Positions 42,093 through 51,462 of a DNA stretch of 64,000 nucleotides are shown one piece after another (the stretch's first letter is position 1; each line of letters opens with the position of its first letter). The stretch is from assembly GCF_000384115.1 (NCBI RefSeq), contig NZ_KB913029.1:2517057-2581056 (forward strand), written 5' to 3'. A program made the position numbers and the translations under genes. The notes below the pieces were generated by a model. That model searched no databases, was not told the origin of the DNA, and saw nothing but the letters and a program-made list of their open reading frames with translations. Source of the DNA: Sporichthya polymorpha DSM 43042. GTDB taxonomy: Bacteria > Actinomycetota > Actinomycetes > Sporichthyales > Sporichthyaceae.

Positions 42093-43258
42093 TGGCTGGG
42101 GGCGTGCAGGCGGGCGTGAAGAGCGTCCAGAACGCGGCGGATCGCGGCGTTCGGCTCACCGGCGGTCCGTTGATGAACGGCAAGGCCCTCGAAGTGGGCA
42201 CCGTCACGGCGATCGCGATCGGCCTGCTGGTCTGGCCACTGCTGACCCCGCAGGTCGCGCACTTCTACGGCAGCCTGTCGGCGATCTACGCGCTGATCGG
42301 TCTCTCGCTGGTGATCCTCGTCGGGTGGACGGGCCAGATCAGTCTCGGGCACGCGGCCTTCGTCGGGGTCGGGTGCTACTTCGGCGCCAAGTTGCTGAAC
42401 AACGACGTGCCCCTGGTTCTGACGGTTCCTCTGATCGGGCTCATCGGTGCCGCCGTCAGCCTGATCCTCGGCATTCCCTCCCTGCGGCTCCGCGGCGTGT
42501 ACTTCACGATCGCCACGCTGGCGTTCGGCGCCGCGTGCCAGCAGTACTTCTTCACCCGCCCCGAGGTTCGTGGGATCGCCGCCGACCAGGTCCCGCGTGC
42601 GAACCTGGTGGGCATCCAGACGACCTCCGACCGCGGCCTGTACTACGCGGTCCTGGTGATCCTGGCGATCGCCCTGGTGCTGGCCTACAACACCCGACGC
42701 ACCGACGTCGGCCGCGTGCTGTTCGCCATCCGTGACTCCGAGCAGGCCGCCCAGGCCATGGCGATCAAGATCGCGCCGTACAAGATCGGCCTGTTCGCGG
42801 CGTCCGCGGCGCTGGCCTCCATCGCGGGTCTGTTCTACGGGATGTTGTTCCAGGCGACGCCGGCTCCCGAGCAGTTCAGCGTGCTGCAGTCGCTGTTCTA
42901 CCTGGCCATGCCGGTGCTCGGCGGTGCCGAGGCGCTGCTCGGGGCCCTCGTCGGCGGGACCTTCCTCGCCGTCGGTCAGCCGCTGGTCAACATGTTCGAC
43001 GTCCGCCTGTTCCTGGTGACGTCGATCGCGCTGCTCCTGACCCTGCTCTCCGGCTTCGACGGCGTCACCGGCGCCCTGAAGGCGGCTCGCAAGGCCGTGG
43101 CGGACGCGGTGCGCGGCGAACCGGTGCGCTACGGCTCGTTCGTCCCGCACGACGAGGTGGATCACACGCCGCCGCGGGTGCACGCCACGGTCTCCGACAG
43201 CCCCCCGCCGGTGGGCAGCGTTCTTCGGGTTCGGCTCGTGCCGGGGGTGCGTTCATGA
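42092..43258 (+). CDS. livM: Liv-type ABC permease LivM
   Basis: A 388-aa permease. An N-terminal extension of about 30 residues precedes about ten helices. Motifs include [35 protein letters not shown] and [20 protein letters not shown]. The C-terminal soluble tail ([17 protein letters not shown]) is longer than usual. The stop overlaps LivG by ATGA. Confidence 0.92.
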   Translation: MAGGVQAGVKSVQNAADRGVRLTGGPLMNGKALEVGTVTAIAIGLLVWPLLTPQVAHFYGSLSAIYALIGLSLVILVGWTGQISLGHAAFVGVGCYFGAKLLNNDVPLVLTVPLIGLIGAAVSLILGIPSLRLRGVYFTIATLAFGAACQQYFFTRPEVRGIAADQVPRANLVGIQTTSDRGLYYAVLVILAIALVLAYNTRRTDVGRVLFAIRDSEQAAQAMAIKIAPYKIGLFAASAALASIAGLFYGMLFQATPAPEQFSVLQSLFYLAMPVLGGAEALLGALVGGTFLAVGQPLVNMFDVRLFLVTSIALLLTLLSGFDGVTGALKAARKAVADAVRGEPVRYGSFVPHDEVDHTPPRVHATVSDSPPPVGSVLRVRLVPGVRS

Positions 43259-44031
43259 GTGGCCATCTGATCGGCACCGGCCTGACGAAGCGGTACGCAG
43301 GCCTCGTGGCGAACGACAACGTCGACATCGAGGTCCGCCCGGGCGAGATCGTCGGGCTGATCGGCCCGAACGGTGCCGGCAAGACGACCTGCTTCAACTG
43401 CCTGACCGGTGCTCAGAAACTGACGTCAGGTTCGATCACGCTCGACGGTACGGACATCTCGAACATGCCCGCGAGCGAGCGGGCGAACATGGGCCTGGCC
43501 CGCACCTTCCAGCAGGCGCAGCTCTTCAAGCATCTGTCGGTGGAGGAGAACCTGCTGCTCGGCCGCCACCGCCACTACCGCGCGGGCGCGCTTCGGGCGG
43601 CACTCGGCCTCGCCGGCGCCGCGGAGCGCAAGTCGCGCGAGATCGTCCACTCGATCGCCGCCCAGTGCGGGCTCACCGACGTGCTCGAAGCCCCCGTGGG
43701 CGACCTGCCCTTCGGCACCCAGCGGATGGTGGAGGTGGCACGAGCAATCGTGCTCGAACCCACGGTGCTGCTGGTCGACGAGCCCGGCGCCGGGATGGAC
43801 AGCACCGAATCGGCCTATTTCGGGGCACTTCTTGCCCGAATCAGCCGTGAACGGAACATGTCGGTGCTTATCATCGAGCACGATGTCGCGATGATCCTGT
43901 CGATCTGCGACCGAATTTACGTTCTGAATTTCGGCAAGCTGCTCGCCCAGGGCACCCCGGCCGACATCCGGGCCAACGCCGAGGTCCGTGCGGCGTACTT
44001 CGGGAGCACGGTCCAGGAGGCCGCGGTATGA
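43255..44031 (+). CDS. livG: Liv-type ABC ATPase LivG
   Basis: A 258-aa ATPase: Walker [10 protein letters not shown], LivG-type [20 protein letters not shown], signature-like [12 protein letters not shown] and Walker [13 protein letters not shown]. The usual LSGGQQ signature is replaced by PFGTQRM, as is common in LivG. It is coupled to LivM upstream and LivF downstream by ATGA overlaps. Confidence 0.93.
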   Translation: MSGHLIGTGLTKRYAGLVANDNVDIEVRPGEIVGLIGPNGAGKTTCFNCLTGAQKLTSGSITLDGTDISNMPASERANMGLARTFQQAQLFKHLSVEENLLLGRHRHYRAGALRAALGLAGAAERKSREIVHSIAAQCGLTDVLEAPVGDLPFGTQRMVEVARAIVLEPTVLLVDEPGAGMDSTESAYFGALLARISRERNMSVLIIEHDVAMILSICDRIYVLNFGKLLAQGTPADIRANAEVRAAYFGSTVQEAAV

Positions 44032-44813
44032 CAGTCACGTCGCAGAGCGATCCGGTCAGCTCCCCGGTTCCCGCTGCCGTCGCCGCCGTGACCGGGGCGG
44101 CCAAGCCGATTCTCGCCACCCGCGCGCTCGACGTCGGGTACGGCAACGTGCTCGCCGTCCGTCGGCTCACACTCCAGGTCAACCCCGGCGAGATCGTCGC
44201 TCTCCTCGGACCCAACGGCGCGGGCAAGACCTCCAGCCTCCGTGGCATCACCGGTCTGGTGCGGCCGCAGGCCGGAACCGTCAGTGTCAACGGCGTCCGG
44301 ATCGACAACCGCGGCCCGGCCGTGGCCGTGCAGGCCGGGCTCGCGCACGTGCCCGAGGGCCGCCGGGTGTTCCCCGAGATGAGCGTGGCGGACAACCTGC
44401 GCCTCGGGGCCTGGTCCGTGCGTCGCCGGTCGAAGGTCGTCGAGTCGCGCCTCGCCGACGCCTACGCGTTGTTCCCCCGCCTGGCCGAGCGCCGCGCGCA
44501 GCTCGCCGGCTCGATGTCCGGCGGCGAGCAGCAGATGCTCGCCATCGCCCGGGCGCTCATGAGTGATCCGAAGCTGCTGCTCATCGACGAGCTCAGCCTC
44601 GGTCTGTCCCCTCTCGTGGTCGACGAGATCCTTGCCCGGCTCCTGGAGCTGAACAAGGAAGGACTGTCCATCCTGCTCATCGAGCAGTTCGTGCACCGGG
44701 CCATGGACGTGTCGGACCGGGTGTACGTCTTGAAGAAGGGGCACGTGGCGTTCAGCGGAACACCGGCGGCTGCCATCCGGATCGGCGCGGTCGAGGAGGC
44801 CTACCACCTATGA
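44028..44813 (+). CDS. livF: Liv-type ABC ATPase LivF
   Basis: A 261-aa ATPase with a 30-residue Ser/Ala/Val N-terminal extension. Walker [10 protein letters not shown], LivF-type HVPEGRRVFPEMSVADN, signature MSGGEQQML and Walker B LLIDELSLGLSP are all intact. Its ATGA overlap with the following surface-protein gene is important because it puts that protein in the transporter operon. Confidence 0.93.
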   Translation: MTVTSQSDPVSSPVPAAVAAVTGAAKPILATRALDVGYGNVLAVRRLTLQVNPGEIVALLGPNGAGKTSSLRGITGLVRPQAGTVSVNGVRIDNRGPAVAVQAGLAHVPEGRRVFPEMSVADNLRLGAWSVRRRSKVVESRLADAYALFPRLAERRAQLAGSMSGGEQQMLAIARALMSDPKLLLIDELSLGLSPLVVDEILARLLELNKEGLSILLIEQFVHRAMDVSDRVYVLKKGHVAFSGTPAAAIRIGAVEEAYHL

Positions 44814-46159
44814 GCAACTCGAAGAGACAGCTGCTGCGAAAGCGGGGAGTGCAGACGGCGGCGGGATCGACCGCCCTGCTGCTCACCGCCGGCGTGGCCA
44901 TCCTGTGGGACGCTCCCGCCCGGGCCGCGGCACCGGACAACCTCGCGGTGTACTACGCCGCCAGCCAGGCGACCCCGGCCAGTGTGGTCAGCCGCGTGCC
45001 CGTCGAGACGGCCGGTGGCTACCTGCTCTCGCAGAGCTCGGTACAGCTCGGCAAGTCCCAGGCCCTGGCCGCCGGGTTCACCCTCGGTCCGCTCGGCGAC
45101 GCGTTCGTGGTCACCTCGGCGCCGCCCGGCACGATGACCCAGTTCCCGACCGTCGTCAACGCACAGGACCCGCCGTCGGAGCTCGCGCCGCGCGAGAACT
45201 CGCTGTCCGCCGGCAACGGCGGCGGCCCGAGCCTGGGCAGCGAGGTCCGCAACGCCGACCTGTCCGCGCGCGCCAGTGACAGCCCGAACGCCATCGCCAG
45301 TGCCTCCGGGCAGAGCGTCACCACGCCGGTGTACACGGCCGGCGCGGGCATCTCGCGCAGCGAGAGCGCGGTCCTGCCGGACGGCACCGTCCAGACCAAG
45401 GCGATCAGCTCGATCCAGAACCTCCTGATCGGTGGCCCGACGGGCTTGAAGATCGCGAACGTCGACAGCATCGCGACGATCACCATCGCGCCGGGTCAGA
45501 AGCCGGTCACCTCGCTGCAGGTGCACACGTCCGGAGCGTCGTTGGCCGGCGTGCCGGTCATCCTCGACAAGAACGGCCTGCGGATCTCGGACCAGATCCC
45601 GCTCCCGGCCTCCAGCATCGCGGCCTTCAACGCGGGCGTGGCCGGACTGGCGGAACAGGGCCTGACCTTCATGGCCTCGACGGAGACCGTGAAGGTGGGC
45701 GACGGAGAGGCCGAGCTGTACGGGTCGGCCTTCACCTTCCGGTACAAGCTCCCGGAGTCGGACATCGAGAAGCCCAGCGACATCGGGTCGGACGAGACGT
45801 TCGAGTACGGCAAGGTCACCGCCAAGGTGACCTCGCGCGCCCTCGGTTCGCTCGGCGGTCCCGACCTGGCGCCGGCCGCCGGGACCGACGGCTCGGCGCT
45901 CCCGGGCGTCGACACCGCCACCGGCGCGGACCTCCCCGCCACGGCCGACCTCGGCGCGCTGCCGGCCACGGCCGGCGCGTTGCCGACCGTGGGCATCAAC
46001 GCCGCCGCCCCGGCCGCCGCGGCTCCGGTCGGCTTCACCCTCACCCGGCCCAGCCTCGCCCCGGACCAGTTCAAGGACGGGTACCGCTACCTGCTCCTGG
46101 CAGCGGCGCTGGGCATAGCCGGCCTGCTCGCCATCCTTCGCAAGCGCCCCATCGCATAG
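44810..46159 (+). CDS. Secreted, C-terminally membrane-anchored protein of the Liv module (B)
   Basis: A 449-aa protein of unknown function. Signal peptide (about 1-40, TALLLTAGVAILWDAPARA), a Ser/Thr/Ala-rich ectodomain, then an Ala/Gly/Pro-rich stalk from about 350 (LGALPATAGALPTVGINAA). A C-terminal helix (about 425-442) precedes RKRPIA. It shares its layout and patches such as QSSV...GDAFV with the protein at 11498. The ATGA overlap with livF makes it part of the transporter operon by translation coupling. It may be a surface-exposed accessory; no catalytic motif is visible. Confidence 0.7.
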   Translation: MSNSKRQLLRKRGVQTAAGSTALLLTAGVAILWDAPARAAAPDNLAVYYAASQATPASVVSRVPVETAGGYLLSQSSVQLGKSQALAAGFTLGPLGDAFVVTSAPPGTMTQFPTVVNAQDPPSELAPRENSLSAGNGGGPSLGSEVRNADLSARASDSPNAIASASGQSVTTPVYTAGAGISRSESAVLPDGTVQTKAISSIQNLLIGGPTGLKIANVDSIATITIAPGQKPVTSLQVHTSGASLAGVPVILDKNGLRISDQIPLPASSIAAFNAGVAGLAEQGLTFMASTETVKVGDGEAELYGSAFTFRYKLPESDIEKPSDIGSDETFEYGKVTAKVTSRALGSLGGPDLAPAAGTDGSALPGVDTATGADLPATADLGALPATAGALPTVGINAAAPAAAAPVGFTLTRPSLAPDQFKDGYRYLLLAAALGIAGLLAILRKRPIA

Positions 46160-46169
46160 AGGAGCACCG

Positions 46170-46553
46170 ATGAACGACCGCGTGAGAGATCTCCGACTGA
46201 AGGCACTCGCCGGTGCTCTGGTCCTGAGCGGCCTGGTGGGCGTGCTGCTCGGGTTCCTCGGTGTGCGCCGCAACGACGACATCGTGCTCCAGATGCCGTA
46301 CCTCGCGTCCGGTGGCCTGGTGGGGCTGGCGCTGATCGGCCTCGGCGCCATGGTGATGATCCAGCAGCAGATGCAGGAACAGAGCCGGCGGGCCGCGGCG
46401 GTGACCGAGTCGCTGGAGGAGTGGAAGGAAGCGGCTCTCGCGGAGCTGCGCGCCTTCCTCGAGAGCGCGACCCTCGAGCTCGAGGTCCGCAACCCGGCAC
46501 CGGCCCACCGCCTGGAGAACAGCAGCGTCGGCGCCCCCCGGGACCACGTCTAG
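46170..46553 (+). CDS. Small two-helix membrane protein of the Liv module (B)
   Basis: A 127-aa protein with two transmembrane helices (about 10-31 and 45-66). A predicted coiled-coil tail, QQQMQEQSRRAAAVTESLEE, would face the cytoplasm. It is homologous to the 104-aa protein at 12931 and is placed directly after the surface protein in both modules. A GAGGAG site lies before the ATG. Its end is 31 bp from the convergent PucR gene. Confidence 0.72.
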   Translation: MNDRVRDLRLKALAGALVLSGLVGVLLGFLGVRRNDDIVLQMPYLASGGLVGLALIGLGAMVMIQQQMQEQSRRAAAVTESLEEWKEAALAELRAFLESATLELEVRNPAPAHRLENSSVGAPRDHV

Positions 46554-46584
46554 CAATTACCCCCGTCGAGTCCCGTAGCGCCGC

Positions 46585-47865
46585 TCAGACCGAGCGGACG
46601 CTGCGGGACTTCGGCGTGCTGGGGGCCGGTGCCGCAATCGCGATGACGCGATTCCACAGCAGGTCGCACACCAGCAGGGCCACCTCGAGGTCGAGGCGGC
46701 CGTCGCCGAGAGGCCGGCCGCGCACCTCCTCGGCCTTGCGGATCCGGTAGCTGACGGTGTTCTTGTGCAGATGCAGCCGGGCGGCAGCCTCGGTGAAGCT
46801 GCCGTTGGCGTCGAGGAAGCAGCGGACGGTCGCGCGGAGCCGAGCGGTGGAGTCGTCCGTCGCGGCGAGACCGCCGAGGACGCGCTCGGTCCAGTTCCAC
46901 AGTTCGTCCGGGTGGTCGGTCAGCAACGCCGCGATCGCGACCTCGTCGAACACAACGAGCTGGTCGTTGCCGCTCATCGTCTCGGCCACCTTGCGGGCCC
47001 GTTGGGCCTCGCGCAGCGTGCTCCGGAACCCGCTCAGCCGGGCCCCCGGCGAACCCAGCGCGATACGCAGTCCCGGGTGGGCGATCAGGCGCTCCCGGAG
47101 CAGCGGGAGGTCGACGAGCGGCTCGCTCGGTCCGCTGAGCCAGGCCCACATGGTGTGGTCGTCGGCCAGCAGAGTCAGGGGATTGCGGCCCGAGGCCTCG
47201 ATCAGCAGGCGGTTCGCCGCCTGCAACGCGGCGTCCGGATCGGGCGTCGCCGGCGCCACCCACACGATCGCGGCCTGGTGCCGACCCGAGAGCGGGGTGC
47301 CCAGCAGGTGCTCGGCCGAGCTGTCCGTCAGGTTCTCGTTCTCCAGGATCGTGCGCACCTGGGCGGTGCGGGCCGCGCCCGTGCGGCTGTTCCAGCGTCG
47401 CAGCTCGGCCTCGTAGATGTCGATCAGCCCGGCGATGACCTGGTCGATGTAGCGGTTGACGCGCTGGGTGATCTCGGCGACGGCGGCGAGCGCGCGGTCC
47501 GTCTCGAGGTCAGGCATCTCGCGCAGCAGCGCGAGGGACCACTCGGTGAGCCGGTGCTGACCCAGCCGGTAGGCCCGCAGCAGGGCCTCGAGCGAGAGCT
47601 CGTGCTGGGCGAACCGACGGGCGTACTCGGCGGCGGCGGCCGGGACCGCGATGCTGTCGACGGGAATCTTGTGGGCGAGCACGTCGACGATGGCCTCCAG
47701 GTTGGAGGAGGTGCTCGCGACCATCAGCTGCCGCACGGTCTCGTCGTGCTGGAACTCGGGGATGACCTCGACGAAGTAGTCCGTCAGTTCGGTCGTCAGC
47801 TCAGGCAGATTGGTGTCGATGACGCGCGCGATCTCGGAGACGACCGCGTCGACGTCGACTGGCAT
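46585..47865 (-). CDS. PucR-family transcriptional regulator (2)
   Basis: A 426-aa regulator with an N-terminal sensory half (LLRAYRLGQHRLTEWSL at about 115-130) and a C-terminal PucR helix-turn-helix (LHLHKNTVSYRIRKAEEVRG, about 360-380). Clear paralogue of the regulator at 38088. ATG 47865 was preferred over a TTG three codons upstream. It lies 37 bp downstream of SBP4 on the same strand, so it may be co-transcribed with the SBP4 operon while also flanking the Liv module B. Confidence 0.87.
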   Translation of the reverse strand: MPVDVDAVVSEIARVIDTNLPELTTELTDYFVEVIPEFQHDETVRQLMVASTSSNLEAIVDVLAHKIPVDSIAVPAAAAEYARRFAQHELSLEALLRAYRLGQHRLTEWSLALLREMPDLETDRALAAVAEITQRVNRYIDQVIAGLIDIYEAELRRWNSRTGAARTAQVRTILENENLTDSSAEHLLGTPLSGRHQAAIVWVAPATPDPDAALQAANRLLIEASGRNPLTLLADDHTMWAWLSGPSEPLVDLPLLRERLIAHPGLRIALGSPGARLSGFRSTLREAQRARKVAETMSGNDQLVVFDEVAIAALLTDHPDELWNWTERVLGGLAATDDSTARLRATVRCFLDANGSFTEAAARLHLHKNTVSYRIRKAEEVRGRPLGDGRLDLEVALLVCDLLWNRVIAIAAPAPSTPKSRSVRSV

Positions 47866-47902
47866 GGGGCGCAATATACGCCGGGCTGTTGATGAGTCGG
47901 GT

Positions 47903-49369
47903 TCAAAAGCCCTTCGGAAGACCTGAGAGGCAGGTGAACCGGCCTCCGCTGGGCGCGGTGTAGCCGGTGTTCGTCAGGTGGAGCAGGCCGTAACAGTCGT
48001 TGGGCGATGGAGGCGCTTCGCGGTGGAACGTGATGCGCGGCGCGAGTCCGTCCAGGGTTTCGTTCCGGACCTGCCACAGTCCCTCGAGCAGCAGTCCCCG
48101 GGTCAGGGCACCGGCGCGGGCCTGCGTCGCGACGTTCGCGAACGCCTGCTCGAACAGCCGTCCCGAGGTGTACTGGCTGATCGTGTTCTGGTCGATCGAG
48201 GTGCCCGGGGCGAAGCGTTCGTAGGCGGCCCGGAACGCGCGGACACCCACACCCTCGGTCGCGAGGAACGGGACGTTGCCGGCGCCGAGGAACGCGCCGA
48301 GCCTGCGGACGTTGGGGTCGAGCGCCGCCTCGGCGGTGACCGCCAGGGCGGAGGTCGCGACGGCGGGGGTGTATCCGAGCGAGAGGCAGGACCGCGCGAA
48401 GCGCGCGTTGCCGGAGCCCTCGAGCGCGACGAAGACCGCGTCGGCGCCGGCGGACTTCAGGGCCTGGCACTCGGCCGTGTAGTCGGGCGAGGTGATCGAC
48501 GAGATCTTGCGCAGCACGACCTGCAGACGCGACGCCTTCGCCATCGCCTCGAAGTTGGCGTTGATCTGGCCGCAGATCGAGGCCTCGACGCAGTAGACGA
48601 GCCCGATCCGGTCCGACCGCGCGGCGCGCGCCGCCTCCTTCATCGCTCCGGCGTACGCGGCGAGCGGCCCGCCGCCCTGAGGGAAGAACCAGGGGCTGGA
48701 GAACCACGGCGCCTCGATCAGGTCGCCGCCGACGAACGGCACCTCGTGCTGCTCGGCGAACCGCTTCGCGGCGGCGAAGGTGGTCGGGACCCCGGCCCCG
48801 ACGATCGCGATCGCCTTCTTGTTGTGCACGAGCTCGTTGAGGTTCGACGTCACGCGCGCGGGGTCCGCGGCGTCGTCCATCTGGTACAGCTGCACCGGGT
48901 GGCACTGCACCCCGCCGCGGGCGTTCACGTCGCGCAGCCAGAGCGCGAGCCCGGTGCGCATGTTGAAGTTCGAGGCACCGATGATTCCCGAGCTCGGCGC
49001 GGTCTGGCCGATGACGACGGGCGCCAGTGCCGTCGTGCAGGGCGAGGCCGCCCCCGCCTGCACTGGAGAGAACATCTCTGGTGCCGGTCGGTCGCGCCGG
49101 GCCGCGGGTGCGGCGGCGGTCGTCGTGCCGGCGGCCGTGGTGGTGGCGGGCCGATCGCCGGTGGCGCCCCCGCCGGTCGTCGGCGGTGCTGCGACGTCCC
49201 GCTCGGCCGGGAGGGACGCGCTCGCGTGGACCGGGGCCGCAGCGGCGGCGCGCATCGCGGCGGTCCCGTCGGCCGCCTCGATCGCGTCCTCCGACATCCG
49301 CGTCCCGCAGCCGCCGAGCGCGAGACTCAGCGTCAGAACGCCGATGAGGGCGGAAACCTGACGCCTCAT
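47903..49369 (-). CDS. ABC transporter substrate-binding lipoprotein (Liv type), SBP4
   Basis: A 488-aa lipoprotein: lipobox LGGC (Cys about 21), a Thr/Ala/Gly linker to about 110, then a LivJ-like domain starting APVVIGQTAPSSGIIGAS and ending GLPKGF. Nearest paralogue by eye is SBP2, then SBP1. It has no permease or ATPase of its own, so it may feed the neighbouring Liv systems. The linker coding region contains a copy of the 25-bp dispersed palindrome (49060-49084). Its ATG overlaps the upstream gene's stop (ATGA), tying it to the DUF7064-like/phosphotransferase operon. Confidence 0.9.
   Translation of the reverse strand: MRRQVSALIGVLTLSLALGGCGTRMSEDAIEAADGTAAMRAAAAAPVHASASLPAERDVAAPPTTGGGATGDRPATTTAAGTTTAAAPAARRDRPAPEMFSPVQAGAASPCTTALAPVVIGQTAPSSGIIGASNFNMRTGLALWLRDVNARGGVQCHPVQLYQMDDAADPARVTSNLNELVHNKKAIAIVGAGVPTTFAAAKRFAEQHEVPFVGGDLIEAPWFSSPWFFPQGGGPLAAYAGAMKEAARAARSDRIGLVYCVEASICGQINANFEAMAKASRLQVVLRKISSITSPDYTAECQALKSAGADAVFVALEGSGNARFARSCLSLGYTPAVATSALAVTAEAALDPNVRRLGAFLGAGNVPFLATEGVGVRAFRAAYERFAPGTSIDQNTISQYTSGRLFEQAFANVATQARAGALTRGLLLEGLWQVRNETLDGLAPRITFHREAPPSPNDCYGLLHLTNTGYTAPSGGRFTCLSGLPKGF
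49060..49084. repeat. Dispersed 25-bp palindromic repeat inside SBP4 (copy 2)
   Basis: Starts GCACTGGAGA and ends GGTGC, with 21 of 25 bases identical to the core of the hairpin at 9696-9724. It lies in codons for the low-complexity linker of SBP4, read as PEMFSPVQ on the minus strand, where insertion would be tolerated. Confidence 0.6.
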
Positions 49370-50349
49370 CGGGACGCGTGTCCTCTCATCGCGTGCTGAT
49401 GCGCCTCGAACCAGATGCCCTGGCACGGGCCGAAGCCGACCCCGCCGTCGTCGGTCTCCCAGCGGTAGACGCTGTCGTAGGTGAAGGCGTGCGGCCAGGA
49501 GACGATCGGGGATCCGGCGATCGCCCGGCCGGTCAGACGCAGCACGTGACCCGCCGCGTCCTCGGCCTCGATCTCCTGTGCGAGCGGGTAGAACAGCTGC
49601 GGGTGGATCTCGGTGACGGTGCGTTCGACGCGGACGAGTTCGCGGATCTCGTCGCCGCGGCCGAGGAAGGAGAACATCGCGTTCGGGCCCTCGAACCCGA
49701 CCTGGTTGAAGTACCGGCCGTCGTCGAGGTACACCGGCGTCCACGAGATCGGGGCGTCGAACCGGCCGCGGCGGTCCTCGGTCCGGTCCTGGTTCCACGA
49801 GCGGTCGCGGATCGTGTTGCAGTCGATCCCGTACGTCCGCCCGTGCAGCGTCAGTTCGCCGACGCAGTGCATGAACTGCTCGCTGCCGCCGGGTCTGATC
49901 GGGCCGACGAGGTTTTCGCCGGGAATGACGGCGGCGCGGCCGACGAGGGGGCTGAGCGCCGTCTGCTCGATCTCGAACGCAGCGCGGCCGTCCGCGCTGC
50001 GGTAGGTGATCCGGGCCTTGCGGCCGAGTTCGCCGAACTCGATGCGGTAACCACGGCTGGTGGTGATGACGTTGCCGTCGACCTCGGGCCAGGGGAGCGT
50101 CATCGAGTAGTCGAGGTGTGCCATGTCGAGGACGCAGGAGTTGTCCAGGCCCTGGAAGATCTGCACGCTGCCCTGCATCAGCGGGAAGTACGGCTGGTAG
50201 CGGATGTAGCTGTAGCAGCCGATCTCCGCCTCGGGGATCTGGAACCCGAAGTAGTGCGTGTGCGTGGTGTGGGGTGCGTAGGCGCCGGCGTGCTCGCGGG
50301 GGTCGAGGCCGATCAGGTCGGTCTCGCCGGGCAGGAGGTGATGGGTCAT
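49366..50349 (-). CDS. DUF7064-like protein (CrtC/lipocalin-type fold suspected)
   Basis: A 327-aa soluble protein rich in aromatic residues and beta-strand patterns (CYSYIRYQPYFPLMQGS, YGIDCNTIRDRSWNQDR, RFDAPISWTPVYLDDGRYF). It resembles actinobacterial proteins of the DUF7064/DUF7065 group, often next to phosphotransferases; a carotenoid 1,2-hydratase-like lipocalin fold is my guess. No catalytic residues are certain. It overlaps the phosphotransferase stop by one base and the SBP4 start by ATGA. Confidence 0.5.
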   Translation of the reverse strand: MTHHLLPGETDLIGLDPREHAGAYAPHTTHTHYFGFQIPEAEIGCYSYIRYQPYFPLMQGSVQIFQGLDNSCVLDMAHLDYSMTLPWPEVDGNVITTSRGYRIEFGELGRKARITYRSADGRAAFEIEQTALSPLVGRAAVIPGENLVGPIRPGGSEQFMHCVGELTLHGRTYGIDCNTIRDRSWNQDRTEDRRGRFDAPISWTPVYLDDGRYFNQVGFEGPNAMFSFLGRGDEIRELVRVERTVTEIHPQLFYPLAQEIEAEDAAGHVLRLTGRAIAGSPIVSWPHAFTYDSVYRWETDDGGVGFGPCQGIWFEAHQHAMRGHASR

Positions 50350-51398
50350 CAGCGGTGCCCCGCCCATCCGGTGACCTCGCCGGCGGGGACCTCGACGCCG
50401 AGGTAGTCGGCGAGCATCACGCTGGCCGGGTTGATCAACCACATCGTCGAGTCCGGCGGCAGGATTCCGGCCTTGGTCATCAGGATGCCGGCCCGCATCA
50501 CGGCGAGCGCGCCGAACGTCGCTGCGTAACGCTCGTAGTAGTCCAGGTGCTGCGGCGTATGGCCGGACAGTTCGGTCCAGCGCGCCAGGATCGCGTCCCG
50601 GCCGGGGAATCCGGGGGGGCTCGGGGCGCCGTAGCCCTCGGACCACAGGCGTAGCGCGTAGAGGAAGTACGCGAGGTCGACCTCGGGACTCCCGATCGAG
50701 GCGAGCTCCCAGTCCAGGGCGCCGGCGACGGTGAGGTCGTCGGCGAAGAGCATGTTGCCGATGCGGGCGTCGCCCCACGAGAGCGCCAGCCGCTCGTCCG
50801 TCGGCGCGTGCGTGCGCAGGTGTTCGAGGCCGGCCTCGATGACCGGGTGCGGCCGGTTCCGATGGCCCGTCACATAGAGGTGCTCGAGGAAGCCGATCTG
50901 TTCACCGATCCCGACGCGGCGCAGGCCCAGGTCGAGCGCGGCCCAGTCGACCTGCGCGACGGAGACGATCGTGGCCAGTGCGTTGTCGAGCAGGCGGTGC
51001 TGCTCGGCGGGGGAGAGGTCGAGGACCCACCCGGCGAGCGAGTACGGCGGGTCGTCCGGTGGCACACGGCCGGCGATGCGGTCCATGACGAGGAACCGGT
51101 CGCCGAGGACGGTCGGGTCGAGCTCGACGCCCACGACGTGCGGGGCGGGCACCGGCGTCGAGTCCGCCAGCGTCCGCATGATGCGGGCCTCGTCCTCGAG
51201 CCGGTACGTCGGGAACAGGCCGGTGCCGTCCGGTGGCGCGACGCGGGCGACGTACGGGCGCCCGCCCGCGGTGAACAGCACGGTCTCGCAGGACAGCCCG
51301 CTCGCGGTGGGGACGGACAGGTCGCGGACCGGCGCGCCCATCCAGCGTTCGAGGGTCGCGGCGGCGGTCGCCGGGTCGATCCGATTCGCCAGGGCCAC
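50349..51398 (-). CDS. Aminoglycoside-phosphotransferase-fold (APH/ACAD10-like) kinase
   Basis: A 349-aa protein kinase-like fold enzyme. The nucleotide-binding region has VARVAPPDG, and the catalytic loop reads LSWGDARIGNMLF, where the usual HGD is WGD, followed by the metal-site ALDWELASIG. Such proteins phosphorylate hydroxylated small molecules or hydroxyacyl-CoAs; resistance is unlikely here. The GTG at 51398 has GGGAG upstream. It is first in the operon with DUF7064-like and SBP4 genes, divergent from a TetR gene. Confidence 0.82.
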   Translation of the reverse strand: MALANRIDPATAAATLERWMGAPVRDLSVPTASGLSCETVLFTAGGRPYVARVAPPDGTGLFPTYRLEDEARIMRTLADSTPVPAPHVVGVELDPTVLGDRFLVMDRIAGRVPPDDPPYSLAGWVLDLSPAEQHRLLDNALATIVSVAQVDWAALDLGLRRVGIGEQIGFLEHLYVTGHRNRPHPVIEAGLEHLRTHAPTDERLALSWGDARIGNMLFADDLTVAGALDWELASIGSPEVDLAYFLYALRLWSEGYGAPSPPGFPGRDAILARWTELSGHTPQHLDYYERYAATFGALAVMRAGILMTKAGILPPDSTMWLINPASVMLADYLGVEVPAGEVTGWAGHR

Positions 51399-51441
51399 GT
51401 CGTCTCCCAGTTCTTGTGTAGTGCCGCACCACATCGTGGAC

Positions 51442-51462
51442 TTGTGTAGTGTCACTAGTCAA
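51442..51462. promoter_or_regulatory. Palindromic operator overlapping the TetR start (51462)
   Basis: TTGTGTAGTG-T-CACTAGTCAA is symmetrical at most positions (TAGTG/CACTA core perfect), and its last base is the first of the ATG. The word CTTGTGTAGTG also occurs at 51413-51423, so there may be two binding sites controlling both directions. Confidence 0.55.

Noticed and set aside
50349-51398. Aminoglycoside resistance gene
   Set aside because: The fold is APH-like, but the catalytic HGD is WGD and the gene is embedded in a catabolic/transport operon.
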